Positions 60,301 to 62,782 of a DNA stretch of 64,000 bases are shown here, in pieces. The DNA is from Archivesica marissinica (lineage: Eukaryota > Mollusca > Bivalvia > Venerida > Vesicomyidae), in assembly GCA_014843695.1 (NCBI GenBank), contig CM026401.1, forward strand, positions 28,573,169-28,637,168, given 5' to 3'. The notes beneath the pieces are model-generated. The model did no database searches. It was not told the DNA's origin and saw nothing but the letters and a program-made list of their open reading frames with translations. The translations under genes were made by a program, and so were the position numbers. Numbering within the stretch: the first letter of the stretch is position 1; each line of letters opens with the position of its first letter.

Positions 60301-62782
60301 CGACAGTTAATTACAGTAGTGGTCATATGTTTATATAAAACGACAGTTAATTACAGTAGTGGTCATATGTTTATATAAAACGACAGTTAATTACAGTAGT
60401 GGTCATATGTTTATATAAAACGACAGTTAATAACAGTAATGGTCATATATTTATATAAAACGACATTTAATAACAGTAGTGGTCATATGTTTATATAAAA
60501 CGACAGTTAATAACAGTAGTGGTCATATGTTTATATAAAACGACAGCTTATAACAACTATTGTAATATGTTTATATAATACGACAGTTAATAACAGTAAT
60601 GGTCATATGTTTATATAAAACGACAGTTAATAACAGTAATGGTCATATGTTTATATAAAACGACAGTTAATAACAGTAATGGTCATATGTTTATATTAAA
60701 CGACAGTTAATAACAGTAATGGTCATATGTTTATATAAAACGACAGTTAATAACAGTAATGGTCATATGTTTATATTAAACGACAGTTAATAACAGTAAT
60801 GGTCATATGTTTATATTAAACGACAGTTAATAACAGTAATGGTTATATGTTTATATGGTAATTAATAGTTAACTATATTTGTCTACATTATCTGTGTTCT
60901 GTTTCTTATTCGTTGATTGTCAATACACGAGAAAGTAATAAAGTATTGTATGCATAGACAACCAGTTGTGTGTATTGTATGCATAGAACACCAGTTGTTT
61001 GTAGTGTATGCATAGACAACCAGTTGTTTGTATTGTATGCATAGACAACCAGTTGTGTGTATTGTATGCATAGACAACCAGTTGTTTGTATTGTATGCAT
61101 AGACAACCAGTTGTTTATAGTGTATGCATAGACAACCAGTTGTTTGTAGTGTATGCATAGACAACCAGTTGTTTGTAGTGTATGCATAGACAACCAGTTG
61201 TGTGTATTGTATGCATAGACAACCAGTTGTTTGTATTGTATGCATAGACAACCAGTTGTTTATAGTGTATGCATAGACAACCAGTTGTTTATAGTGTATG
61301 CATAGACAACCAGTTGTTTGTAGTGTATGCATAGACAACCAGTTGTGTGTATTGTATGCATAGACAACCAGTTGTTGGTATAGTATGCATAGACAACCAG
61401 TTGTTTGTATTGTATGCATAGAACACCAGTTGTTTGTATTGTATGCATAGACAACCAGTTGTGTGTATTGTATGCATAGAACACCAGTTGTTTGTAGTGT
61501 ATGCATAGACAACCAGTTGTTTGTATTGTATGCATATAACACCAGTTGTTTGTAGTGTATGCATAGAACACCAGTTGTTTGTATTGTATGCATAGACAAC
61601 CAGTTGTTTGTAGTGTATGCATAGACAACCAGTTGTTTGTAGTGTATGCATAGAACACCAGTTGTTTGTAGTGTATGCATAGACAACCAGTTGTTTCTAG
61701 TGTATGCATAGAACACCAGTTGTTTGTAGTGTATGCATAGACAACCAGTTGTTTGTATTGTATGCATAGACAACCAGTTGTTTCTAGTGTATGCATATAA
61801 CACCAGTTGTTTGTATTGTATGCATAGAACACCAGTTGTTTGTAGTGTATGCATAGACAACCAGTTGTTTGTAGTGTATGCATAGAACACCAGTTGTTTG
61901 TAGTGTATGCATAGACAACCAGTTGTTTGTAGTGTATGCATAGAACACCAGTTGTTTGTAGTGTATGCATAGACAACCAGTTGTTTGTATTGTATGCATA
62001 GAACACCAGTTGTTTGTAGTGTATGCATAGAACACCAGTTGTTTGTAGTGTATGCATAGACAACCAGTTGTTTGTATTGTATGCATAGACAACCAGACAA
62101 CCAGTTGTTTGTAGTGTATGCATAGACAACCAGTTGTTTGTAGTGTATGCATAGAAAACCAGTTGTTTGTATTGTATGCATAGACAACCAGTTGTTTGTA
62201 GTGTATGCATAGACAACCAGTTGTTTGTATTGTATGCATAGACAACCAGTTGTTTGTAATGTATGCATAGAACACCAGTTGTTTGTAGTGTATGCATAGA
62301 ACACCAGTTGTTTGTATTGTATGCATAGAACACCAGTTGTTTGTAGTGTATGCATAGACAACCAGTTGTTTGTATTGTATGCATAGAACACCAGTTGTTT
62401 GTATTGTATGCATAGAACATCTACTAAATACAACAACATGTTTATTTTTCCACACCCACTGAATGCGATTCGGATATCTCATGCGTCGGACAGACACGTG
62501 ACACGGTGTTGCAAGTGCACTGCAGTGGATGGCCGATCCAATGGCTGGATGGATCTCTACATACAAGGCTTCCAAACCCGCGGCACGCTTCCAGGAACCC
62601 CACCGATTGGCTCGTGAGAAACCCTATATTTACAGAGAATAGCATCAGTTTCTACTAGGATCATTATGTTCTATATTTACAGGTTCTGATAACGATTATG
62701 GTCCGATCCTGTACACACACGTGTTCCCGAGTCCAACATTGAGAGGAAACACCATCAGGATGGAGTGTATAGCATATGGGTC
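15265..62782 (+). CDS. Cont: Contactin gene 2 (neuronal/septate-junction adhesion protein), 5' ten exons, 3' truncated by the window
   Basis: Ten exons (15265-15337, 25241-25332, 29641-29726, 35449-35603, 46642-46749, 47684-47760, 49226-49484, 52532-52627, 59395-59634, 62683-62782) join with phases 1,0,2,1,1,0,1,1,1 without a stop. They give 1286 coding bases, about 428 residues. Order: signal peptide, C-type lectin-like domain, linker, Ig1, Ig2, start of Ig3. A C-type lectin domain before six Ig and four FN3 domains with a GPI anchor is the architecture of invertebrate contactin (as in Drosophila Contactin). Vertebrate contactins lack the lectin domain. Family members act outside the cell in septate-junction and axon-glia adhesion with neurexin-type and neuroglian-type partners (family knowledge). 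Introns range from 0.9 to 9.9 kb and hold most of the repeats. The tandem neighbour ending at 2917 suggests a duplicated contactin locus. A divergent contactin-like paralogue is the main alternative. Confidence 0.85.
15738..15996 (+). mobile_element. SINE family 1, near full length, plus orientation
   Basis: The tRNA-like head (GTTGGACTGGTAATCCAGGG, B box GTTCGATCCCC) is followed by the body shared with seven other copies (GTCTTTCAGAAGGGACTTTA ... CCGGTAGCGACGATAAATAA). The head derives from a tRNA with a GGACTGxTAATCC anticodon arm. It is inserted in intron 1. From 15996 to 17395 no further feature was recognised. Confidence 0.85.
17395..17540. mobile_element. Dispersed element with GGGAGGAAACxGGAGTACCC motif and tRNA-like B box
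   Basis: It contains GTGGGAGGAAACAGGAGTAC followed by CCGGTGAAACC, a motif seen in repeats of many marine invertebrate genomes (general knowledge). After it comes GAGGTTCAAATCCGGGTTGC, a B-box-like stretch. It is probably an old SINE. Only one copy lies in this window, so the limits are approximate. From 17540 to 18088 nothing was recognised. Confidence 0.45.
18088..20345 (+). repeat. 55-bp minisatellite made of the lectin-exon 3' splice site, about 41 copies
   Basis: Each unit holds TTTACTGTTTCCAG, then GATATCCGGATGGTTGGGTC, then CTGGCATTATATCTACCATT. The first two parts match the true exon 2 boundary (CTTACTGTTTCCAG|GATGTCCGGATGGTTGG at 25227-25257) almost exactly. Every unit thus carries a pyrimidine tract, AG, and codons for PDGW. 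The unit has no stop in any of three frames, which explains the overlapping 240-400-codon open frames here. These are artefacts of the repeat and not genes. Several 3' units (from 19930) have single-base deletions. Confidence 0.95.
20405..22985. repeat. 27-bp minisatellite with 25/27 and 189-bp higher-order periods
   Basis: The unit is GTGTTGATAGAGTGTACCGA plus ATAAGGC (27 bp). From about 20540 to 21400, 25-bp and 27-bp units alternate (52-bp dimer). From 21480 on, blocks recur every 189 bp (seven units): the variant TTTATAGAATGCACAG is found near 21582, 21771 and 21960. Because 27 is divisible by three, frames of 500-630 codons stay open on both strands (VDRVYRIRR on plus, HSINTPYSV on minus). 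Perfect openness on both strands is expected from the repeat, so I do not call a gene. Confidence 0.95.
23985..24240 (-). mobile_element. SINE family 2, minus orientation
   Basis: It has the full order of family-2 words on the plus strand: TTTAGCTCGATTGCGAAACA, CACGAGGGAGAGAGAAGAGG, CTTGCCTAAGGGCACATTCG, GGGCTCGAACTCCGGGCC, and CTACCACTGCGCTATCACGA at the tRNA end. Just before it, 22985-23985 has no recognised feature. After it, 24240-24975 has none either. Confidence 0.8.
24975..25240 (+). repeat. 56-bp repeat of the lectin-exon acceptor, about five copies, ending in the real exon
   Basis: Units read TTACTGTTTCCAGGATTTCC, GGATGGCTGGGTTATGCC, ATTAATATCTACAATTGC. The last, diverged copy (from about 25185) runs into the true acceptor at 25240. 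Four upstream decoy acceptors lie within 230 bases of the exon. Unlike the 18.1-kb array, some frames contain stops. Confidence 0.92.
25241..25332 (+). CDS. Cont: Contactin gene 2, exon 2: first part of C-type lectin-like domain
   Basis: The acceptor TTTCCAG ends at 25240 and the donor TGG|GTATGT is at 25333. Entry is phase 1 and exit phase 0. It encodes GCPDGWLLSSNNCYKF then AEEALVFEEADAACW. The CPDGW start and the NNCY cysteine form the N-terminal disulfide pair of a long-form C-type lectin domain. AAC is the first cysteine of the core pair. Nothing recognisable follows from 25400 to 26320. Confidence 0.92.
26322..29064. repeat. 37-bp minisatellite interrupted by an assembly gap
   Basis: The unit CAACATTTATTTGTCACTGG plus TGTTGGACGATATTGTG is 37 bp and nearly invariant; the main variant is ATATTTTGC for ATATTGTGC. 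About 30 copies lie left of the gap and about 17 right of it. No stop occurs in any plus-strand frame, giving meaningless open frames of over 900 codons through the Ns. It lies in intron 2. Confidence 0.97.
27440..28439. other. Assembly gap of exactly 1000 N
   Basis: The gap is a run of N with the same 37-bp repeat on both sides. The round length suggests a placeholder, so the true array size is unknown and any coordinates downstream are nominal. Confidence 0.99.
29094..29250. mobile_element. Dispersed repeat family 4
   Basis: GGGTAGAACCACCGACCTTC, CTTGGATAGCTTTCCCACTT, GGTATTCGAACCTGC and GTGACTTGAAGCCAACGA match the copies at 4310, 58490 and 59155. It is intronic. Confidence 0.65.
29332..29640 (+). 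repeat. 56-bp repeat of the exon 3 acceptor, five decoys plus the real site
   Basis: ACAATTGCAG (or ACAATTACAG) followed by ACTACTGGTACTCGACACAT recurs with AG ends at 29360, 29416, 29472, 29528, 29584 and 29640. The last site is followed by ACTACTGGTGCCAGG, the true exon. Each decoy therefore has the acceptor plus the first eight or nine exon bases. Reading from a decoy in the exon's frame meets TAA after about 11 codons (..VIN-stop). Confidence 0.93.
29641..29726 (+). CDS. Cont: Contactin gene 2, exon 3: middle of C-type lectin-like domain
   Basis: The acceptor ACAATTGCAG ends at 29640 and the donor CACG|GTAATG is at 29727. Phase is 0 in and 2 out. It encodes TTGARLLSVDSFQEHKF then VSDYLVANKFS. 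The GARLLSVDSxxEHxFV motif is the diagnostic helix-2/strand signature of C-type lectin domains, directly after the cysteine of exon 2. Confidence 0.92.
29852..30060 (-). mobile_element. SINE family 1, minus orientation, head mostly lost
   Basis: It contains TCGTCGCTACCGGTTGCCAG, TTTTGGAGGATAGTGCATTG, GACACCAGACCCCGGGTTTA and ATGAAAGATTGTTAAT. It begins about 125 bases after the exon 3 donor. Confidence 0.75.
30128..30335 (-). mobile_element. SINE family 2, minus orientation, diverged
   Basis: It has TTTTAGCTCGATTGCGAAAC, TATGGAGAGAGAAGACGC, TTGCCTAAGGACATATCACA and GGGGCTTGAACTC. Another copy in the opposite orientation starts 90 bases downstream. Confidence 0.7.
30425..30655 (+). mobile_element. 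SINE family 2, plus orientation
   Basis: The tRNA-like head is GAAGTCGTGATAGCACAGGC and CTCGGAGTTCGAGCACACG. It is followed by CCTCTTCTCTCTCCATCATG and TTTCGCAATCGAGCTAGA. With the copy at 30128 it forms an inverted pair that could fold in the transcript. Confidence 0.7.
30826..30912. repeat. 14-bp tandem repeat
   Basis: Six copies of TATAGGTACAGACA. The AGGTACAGACATAT runs are exact, so this is a recent expansion. Confidence 0.92.
31005..34182. repeat. 25-bp minisatellite with 16-bp short units, about 125 copies
   Basis: The unit is ATAGGTCAGCAATCCTCCTC plus CAAGT. Variants carry AATCTTCC or GTGAACAATC. Shortened 16-bp units (ATAGGTCAGCACAAGT) are sprinkled through the first two thirds and become rare after 33230. 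A block of about 257-265 bp is duplicated: the minus-strand 65-codon frames at about 32450, 32716 and 32973 are near copies. On the minus strand every three units read LTYTWRKIADLYLEEDCSPILGG-like text; this is a repeat artefact. Confidence 0.96.
34264..34515 (+). mobile_element. SINE family 3, plus orientation, tRNA-derived
   Basis: A tRNA-like head (A box TGGTCGAGTGATTAAGG, B box GGTTGGAGCCCCGC, long variable region as in Leu/Ser tRNAs) is followed by TTGGCAGTTTCTTGCAGAGG and GCCCAGGAAAGGTGTTGTTA. It matches 47383-47640. From 34515 to 35100 nothing else was recognised. Confidence 0.75.
35100..35345 (-). mobile_element. SINE family 2, minus orientation
   Basis: Plus-strand words are TATAGCTCGATTGCGAAACA, CACGAGGGAGAGAGAAGAGG, CTGCCTAAGGGCATAATCG, TGGCTCGAACTCCGGG and CCAATGCGCTATCACGAC. 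It ends about 100 bases before exon 4. Confidence 0.8.
35449..35603 (+). CDS. Cont: Contactin gene 2, exon 4: C-type lectin-like domain, central part
   Basis: The acceptor ATTTGCAG ends at 35448 and the donor ACCT|GTAAGAAC is at 35604. Phase is 2 in and 1 out. It encodes (R)HMYYYTSGYYFLGRLYWE, GDGRYQDEATTFWIND and QSPPREEIIYRVAYTYT. FLGRLYWEG occupies the usual IGL..W position. No EPN or QPD calcium-sugar motif is present, so sugar binding is not expected. An earlier weak donor (AGG|GTCGCT at about 35583) is possible but would break the phase with exon 5. Confidence 0.88.
35604..36435. other. Unassigned GC-richer stretch between exon 4 and LINE A
   Basis: It includes GC-rich blocks such as GTCGCCTCCGCCGAGGC and CTATCCGCCGCCGCCAGC. 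A segment near 36047-36110 (CTGCTGTGAGCTGTGCCTAG, ACGGTGTGGA) recurs near 48770-48840. It may be the 5' untranslated part of the LINE that follows, which would be atypically GC-rich here. No gene was recognised. Confidence 0.35.
36436..39905 (+). mobile_element. LINE A: APE-type non-LTR retrotransposon (CR1/Jockey-like) with a 2A-like motif, inactive
   Basis: In order: a leader frame (36436-36579) ending LILLKSGDIESNPGPAN and a stop; an endonuclease starting abruptly at TETHLDNNVLDETLSIDGYN (36581) with LGDIN and SDHRATY; a linker; a reverse transcriptase from about 37800 (ANGPDGIS, NYRPISLLSC, FCDISKAFDRVWH, SGVPQGSILGPLFF, FADDTSLA at about 38475); and a C-terminal domain to the stop near 39636 with CHCERGVEDAEHYFFKCP. 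The 3' end is AATAAATTATGTTTAAACA plus an A run ending near 39905. Stops at 36803, 37799 and 37934 and frame changes near 38160-38390 make it dead. About the first third of the endonuclease is missing. Confidence 0.88.
38494..39636 (+). pseudogene. LINE A: intact 3' frame of the reverse transcriptase and C-terminal domain
   Basis: A 380-codon open stretch covers the end of the palm just after FADDTS, the thumb-like region (WLVNFNPNKTEALFFST, HLGVTLSNNGKWHEHI), the RPLLEYAAVVWD segment and a C-terminal Cys/His cluster (PICHCERGVEDAEHYFFKCP). It is the longest undamaged piece of the element. The upstream parts of the frame contain stops, so no functional polymerase is made. Confidence 0.85.
40690..44220 (+). 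mobile_element. LINE B: a second non-LTR retrotransposon family, 5' truncated and inactive
   Basis: The endonuclease C-terminal half starts near 40690 (LVLWFTLSKSL, GIIYIPPEYSDFS, LFGDFNSRSKG, SDVHNPIELN), with stops at about 41067 and 41442. A 513-codon frame (41783-43324) holds the reverse transcriptase: NNKASGYDKILNEQIK, PENYRPITLLSCLGKV, CSFIDLKQAFDTIWR, IGVRQGDNLSPLLF and LLYADDTVIL. A frame change leads to 43395-43922 with a zinc-ribbon-like tail (TCNSCRNRIGDEFHYLFECE). The 3' end is near 44210. The motifs differ from LINE A throughout, so it is another clade, which I cannot name safely. Between the two LINEs, 39905-40690 shows nothing else. Confidence 0.87.
44395..45455. repeat. 21-bp minisatellite, about 50 copies
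   Basis: The unit is GTTATTGATGTCAAACTGAAC (21 bp) with variants GCCATTGAT, GAAATTGAT, GGCAAACAG and GACACACTG. Both strands stay open (VIDVKLN on plus for 356 codons, SITFSLT on minus for 395), as expected for a 7-codon unit. No start context, splice or homology supports translation. It lies in intron 4. Confidence 0.95.
45562..45792 (-). mobile_element. SINE family 2, best preserved copy, minus orientation
   Basis: On the minus strand the tRNA-like head has A box ATAGCGCAGTGGTAGCGCG and B box GGAGTTCGAGCCCCGC. It is followed by GTGTGCCCTTAGGCAAGGCA, GAATGAGGTCTCGAGAGTGA and TTGTTTCGCAATCGAGCTAA. Use it as the reference for the other copies. Confidence 0.88.
45877..46165 (-). mobile_element. 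SINE family 1, full-length, minus orientation
   Basis: The body is CGTCGCTACCGGTTGCCCAT ... CTGAAAGACTGTTAATTTTA. It ends in a tRNA-like head whose minus strand reads CTGTAATCCAGTGGTAGC, GGACTGTTAATCC and GCAGGTTCGATCCCCCG. An imperfect target duplication, TATCCTCAAGTGG against TACCCTCAGGTGT, flanks it. The anticodon-like GTT hints at an Asn-type source. Confidence 0.85.
46642..46749 (+). CDS. Cont: Contactin gene 2, exon 5: end of C-type lectin-like domain
   Basis: The acceptor CTTTGCACAG ends at 46641 and the donor TTCA|GTGAGT is at 46750. Phase is 1 in and 1 out. It encodes LQFEWTNVTASVLGNYICEI and PRSQAQTIALINRDF. NYICEIPR is the terminal cysteine strand of the domain, pairing with the AAC cysteine of exon 2. 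The second cysteine pair of typical lectin domains is not present. The donor is followed within 30 bases by a hAT-like fragment carrying a SINE. Confidence 0.92.
46774..47205. mobile_element. hAT-like fragment split by a SINE
   Basis: TCAGAGGCGTATCAAGA (46774-46789) and its continuation GCGTATCAAGAATAGAAATG (from 47084), with CCCCCGGGCAG and GGTCCGGGGCATGCTCCCC further on, form one element. It resembles 5267-5480. The family call rests only on the CAGAGGCG end and the GCATGC core. Confidence 0.45.
46792..47083 (-). mobile_element. SINE family 1 with an exact target-site duplication
   Basis: The family-1 body plus tRNA-like head is flanked by an 11-bp direct repeat GCGTATCAAGA (46779-46789 and 47084-47094). 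This shows insertion by target-primed reverse transcription into the hAT-like fragment. It starts about 45 bases after the exon 5 donor. Confidence 0.88.
47383..47640 (+). mobile_element. SINE family 3, plus orientation
   Basis: The head is GCCTCCGTGGTCGAGTGG, TAAGGTCGCTGACTTGTATA and GGTCACGGGTTCGAGCCCCG, and the body is GTTGGCAGTTTCTTACGGAG, GTCCAGGAAAGGTGTTGTTA. The B box here is intact. It ends about 45 bases before exon 6. Confidence 0.82.
47684..47760 (+). CDS. Cont: Contactin gene 2, exon 6: linker between lectin domain and Ig1
   Basis: The acceptor ATACTTGCAG ends at 47683 and the donor ATC|GTAAGC is at 47761. Phase is 1 in and 0 out. It encodes (N)YGLDEIDEYGIRKGPTI then TSQPENII. 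The acidic linker and the GPxIxxQPExxx entry into the first Ig domain are as in invertebrate contactins. From 47761 to 48925 no gene was recognised. Confidence 0.9.
48928..49182 (-). mobile_element. SINE family 1, 45 bases upstream of exon 7
   Basis: Body and degenerate head are present. The flanking GGGGTGACA occurs on both sides (about 48909 and 49180), a 9-bp target duplication. The insertion lies close to the branch-point region of the exon 7 acceptor. Confidence 0.8.
49226..49484 (+). CDS. Cont: Contactin gene 2, exon 7: Ig domain 1
   Basis: The acceptor ATCTCTACAG ends at 49225 and the donor GGAT|GTGAGT is at 49485. Phase is 0 in and 1 out. It encodes VFEGVNVVDVKCIADGYPNP, TYRWYRGLDYDN, and later DRDSYHCIAENEIGAV. 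The B-strand cysteine (KC), the core Trp (RWYRG) and the DxxxYxC F-strand are all present, so this is a complete I-set-type Ig domain in a single exon. Confidence 0.94.
49765..51515. repeat. 48-bp then 43-bp minisatellite, about 37 copies
   Basis: The unit is ACTCAATGTTCACTGGCACT, GTCCGTGGAGGATAGTACAC, ACGACATG (48 bp, 16 codons). Between about 50765 and 51060 the units lose CATGA and become 43 bp, which breaks the frames. From 49725 to 50819 the plus strand is open as TQCSLALSGEDSTRDM repeats, and the minus strand is open as well. It lies in intron 7. Translation is not supported beyond the open frame. Confidence 0.95.
51785..52072 (-). mobile_element. SINE family 1, minus orientation
   Basis: The body runs CGTCGCTACCGGTTGCCCAT ... 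GAAAGACTGTTTATTAGGGT, followed by a tRNA-like head (minus strand GGACTGGTAATCCAGGGATT and CAGGTTCGATCTCCCG). A short TGTTCT occurs on each side. Confidence 0.85.
52240..52375. repeat. 26-bp tandem repeat, five copies
   Basis: CATAATGCCGTTGATTATTG plus GCTATA is repeated without a mismatch in its core. It lies in intron 7. Confidence 0.92.
52532..52627 (+). CDS. Cont: Contactin gene 2, exon 8: first part of Ig domain 2
   Basis: The acceptor TTATTTGCAG ends at 52531 and the donor CCTA|GTAAGA is at 52628. Phase is 1 in and 1 out. It encodes (Y)LGHISNVEPMPLFAKSF and KGTKMDCETPSYSP. GTKMDCETP is the B strand with the first Ig cysteine. Confidence 0.92.
52715..52812 (+). mobile_element. SINE family 2, head only, plus orientation
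   Basis: ATATCGCAGTGGTAGTGCGT and GTGAGTTCGAGCCCCGCTGG give the A and B boxes. The body is cut off after GTGCACTTA. It lies about 90 bases after the exon 8 donor. Confidence 0.7.
52962..52992. repeat. ACACACG-type microsatellite
   Basis: A short run of GGACACACGGACACACGCAC units. It is minor and polymorphism-prone. Confidence 0.8.
53078..53225. mobile_element. Foldback/MITE-like repeat, copy 2 (inverted relative to 715-880)
   Basis: TCCAATGAAAAAGCCACATT, CTTATGTACGTTGTCTAAGT and GTGTATATTTCGTTAAGACG are the reverse complement of the first copy. Confidence 0.65.
53346..55099 (-). mobile_element. Tc1/mariner transposon, complete ends, dead
   Basis: The left end TACACTCAGTACATATGAAA-ACGCA and the right end TGCGTTTTCAAATGTACTAA-GTA are imperfect inverted repeats (about 24 bp) next to TA dinucleotides, which fits a Tc1/mariner target. 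The length is about 1.75 kb. The minus-strand transposase occupies about 53590-54802. It sits in intron 8 of the contactin gene, opposite to its transcription. From 55100 to 56860 nothing else was recognised apart from AT-rich simple sequence near 56690-56760. Confidence 0.8.
53590..54802 (-). pseudogene. Tc1/mariner transposase pseudogene
   Basis: On the minus strand MPRLSEQARNQGIVIVMM (54802 down) begins a paired helix-turn-helix DNA-binding region (AKREVARQLGCHISTICRLE). It is followed by GRPGRQRVTTPRQD and ETARNTVGMH. About 240 bases of non-matching sequence intervene (near 54290-54530). The frame resumes at HPNTVRSRLRSRLRSVGLK, with a small RSRL duplication. The catalytic aspartates are in VLFSDETR and ILQHDNARPHTA. 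The third catalytic residue is in SPDMSPIEPVWD, which follows an in-frame stop (VLE-stop-PALSP) replacing the usual Trp. A frame change near 53990 also separates the parts. The 240-base interruption has a CTTTTCAG-like end and might be an intron, but the phases do not fit, so an insertion is as likely. Confidence 0.82.
56860..58150 (+). mobile_element. LINE C: second, internally deleted copy of the LINE A family
   Basis: The reverse transcriptase starts at VMERVVCKYIYIYNHLVSND (about 56980), equivalent to VMERVIYKHIHNHLIFNN of LINE A. A frame change near 57120 leads to FCDISKAFDRVWHKGLL, TGVPQVSVIGPLLF and LFAEDSSLAV. The catalytic FADD box is FAED, so the polymerase would be dead. After FGLMRTLLH the sequence jumps to the last 30 residues (LHGIESLTDDENKCLF), about 200 residues short. 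The 3' tail CTTGTGGCCCAAACCATTTG ... GCAATAAAATATGATTAAAC matches the LINE A tail. An 85-bp direct duplication (about 56865-56950 and 56950-57034) lies at its 5' end. Confidence 0.85.
56865..57034. repeat. Tandem duplication of about 85 bp with an expanding TA tract
   Basis: AATAAGATAATAAATCATTA, AGGTGG(T/G)CAACGTAATGGAA, CGAGTTGTTTGTAAATATAT and CATCTGGTTTCC occur twice. The TA run differs in length between copies. The duplication includes RT coding sequence of LINE C and so happened after the insertion. Confidence 0.88.
58155..58400 (+). mobile_element. Two partial SINE family 2 bodies in tandem
   Basis: AAGGCATTTAAATTCCATAT ... GAGGTCTCGAGAGTGATTAA ... AGCAATCGATCTAAAATAAA is followed by a second, diverged body (CTTCTCTCTCTCCCTCGTGG, GAGGTCTCGAGAGCTATTGG). 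Both lack the tRNA head. The first abuts the LINE C tail. Confidence 0.7.
58490..58670. mobile_element. Dispersed repeat family 4
   Basis: It shares GATAGAACCACCGACCTTCC, GTAAGCCAACTGGATAAT and GTGATTTGAAGTCAACGA with 29094 and 59155. Confidence 0.6.
59155..59310. mobile_element. Dispersed repeat family 4, close to exon 9
   Basis: It carries AGTAGAACCACCGACCTTCT, GCAAGCCAGCTGATCAGATT, GGGATTCGAATATACATCGG and AAGTGATTTTAAGTCAATTA. It ends about 85 bases before the exon 9 acceptor. Confidence 0.6.
59395..59634 (+). CDS. Cont: Contactin gene 2, exon 9: rest of Ig domain 2
   Basis: The acceptor TTTTCTACAG ends at 59394 and the donor ACAA|GTAGGT is at 59635. Phase is 1 in and 1 out. After the split Arg codon it encodes VNYAWFKNQATNIFIWPGNS, SGSLYVSEVQPTDASKRYFC and LITLMGTDDAKLGKG. 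The core Trp (YAWFK), the LYVSEVQPxD strand and the YFC cysteine complete Ig2. GRTNKG-like text follows in the tail (LVRTNKGIFLQLLQDT). Confidence 0.93.
59665..60858. repeat. 40-bp minisatellite, about 30 copies, homogeneous to diverged
   Basis: The unit is CGACAGCTTATAACAACTAT plus GGACATATGTATATATAATA. From 59700 to about 60120 the copies are nearly identical. From 60120 on they change to CGACAGTTAATAACAGTAAT/GGTCATATGTTTATATAAAA with more variation. It starts about 30 bases after the exon 9 donor. Confidence 0.96.
60943..62418. repeat. 29-bp minisatellite, about 50 copies
   Basis: The unit is TGTTTGTAGTGTATGCATAG plus ACAACCAGT. Two alternating features are AGACAACC or AGAACACC and TAGTG or TATTG. 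Every unit has the palindrome ATGCAT. The minus strand is open over 500 codons (repeats of HYKQLVVYAYTTNNWLSMHT type), an artefact of a stop-free unit. It lies in intron 9. Confidence 0.96.
62683..62782 (+). CDS. Cont: Contactin gene 2, exon 10: start of Ig domain 3
   Basis: The acceptor TATTTACAG ends at 62682 and the donor GGGTC|GTAAGT is at 62783. Phase is 1 in and 2 out. After the split Ser codon it encodes SDNDYGPILYTHVFPSP and TLRGNTIRMECIAYG. GNTIRMECIAYG is the B strand with the first Ig3 cysteine. The second half of Ig3 lies beyond the window. The exon's last 30 bases are the seed of the array that follows. Confidence 0.92.

Noticed and set aside
60883..62575. Minus-strand frames up to 518 codons (HYKQLVVYAY repeats)
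   Set aside because: 29-bp minisatellite artefact opposite to the contactin transcript.
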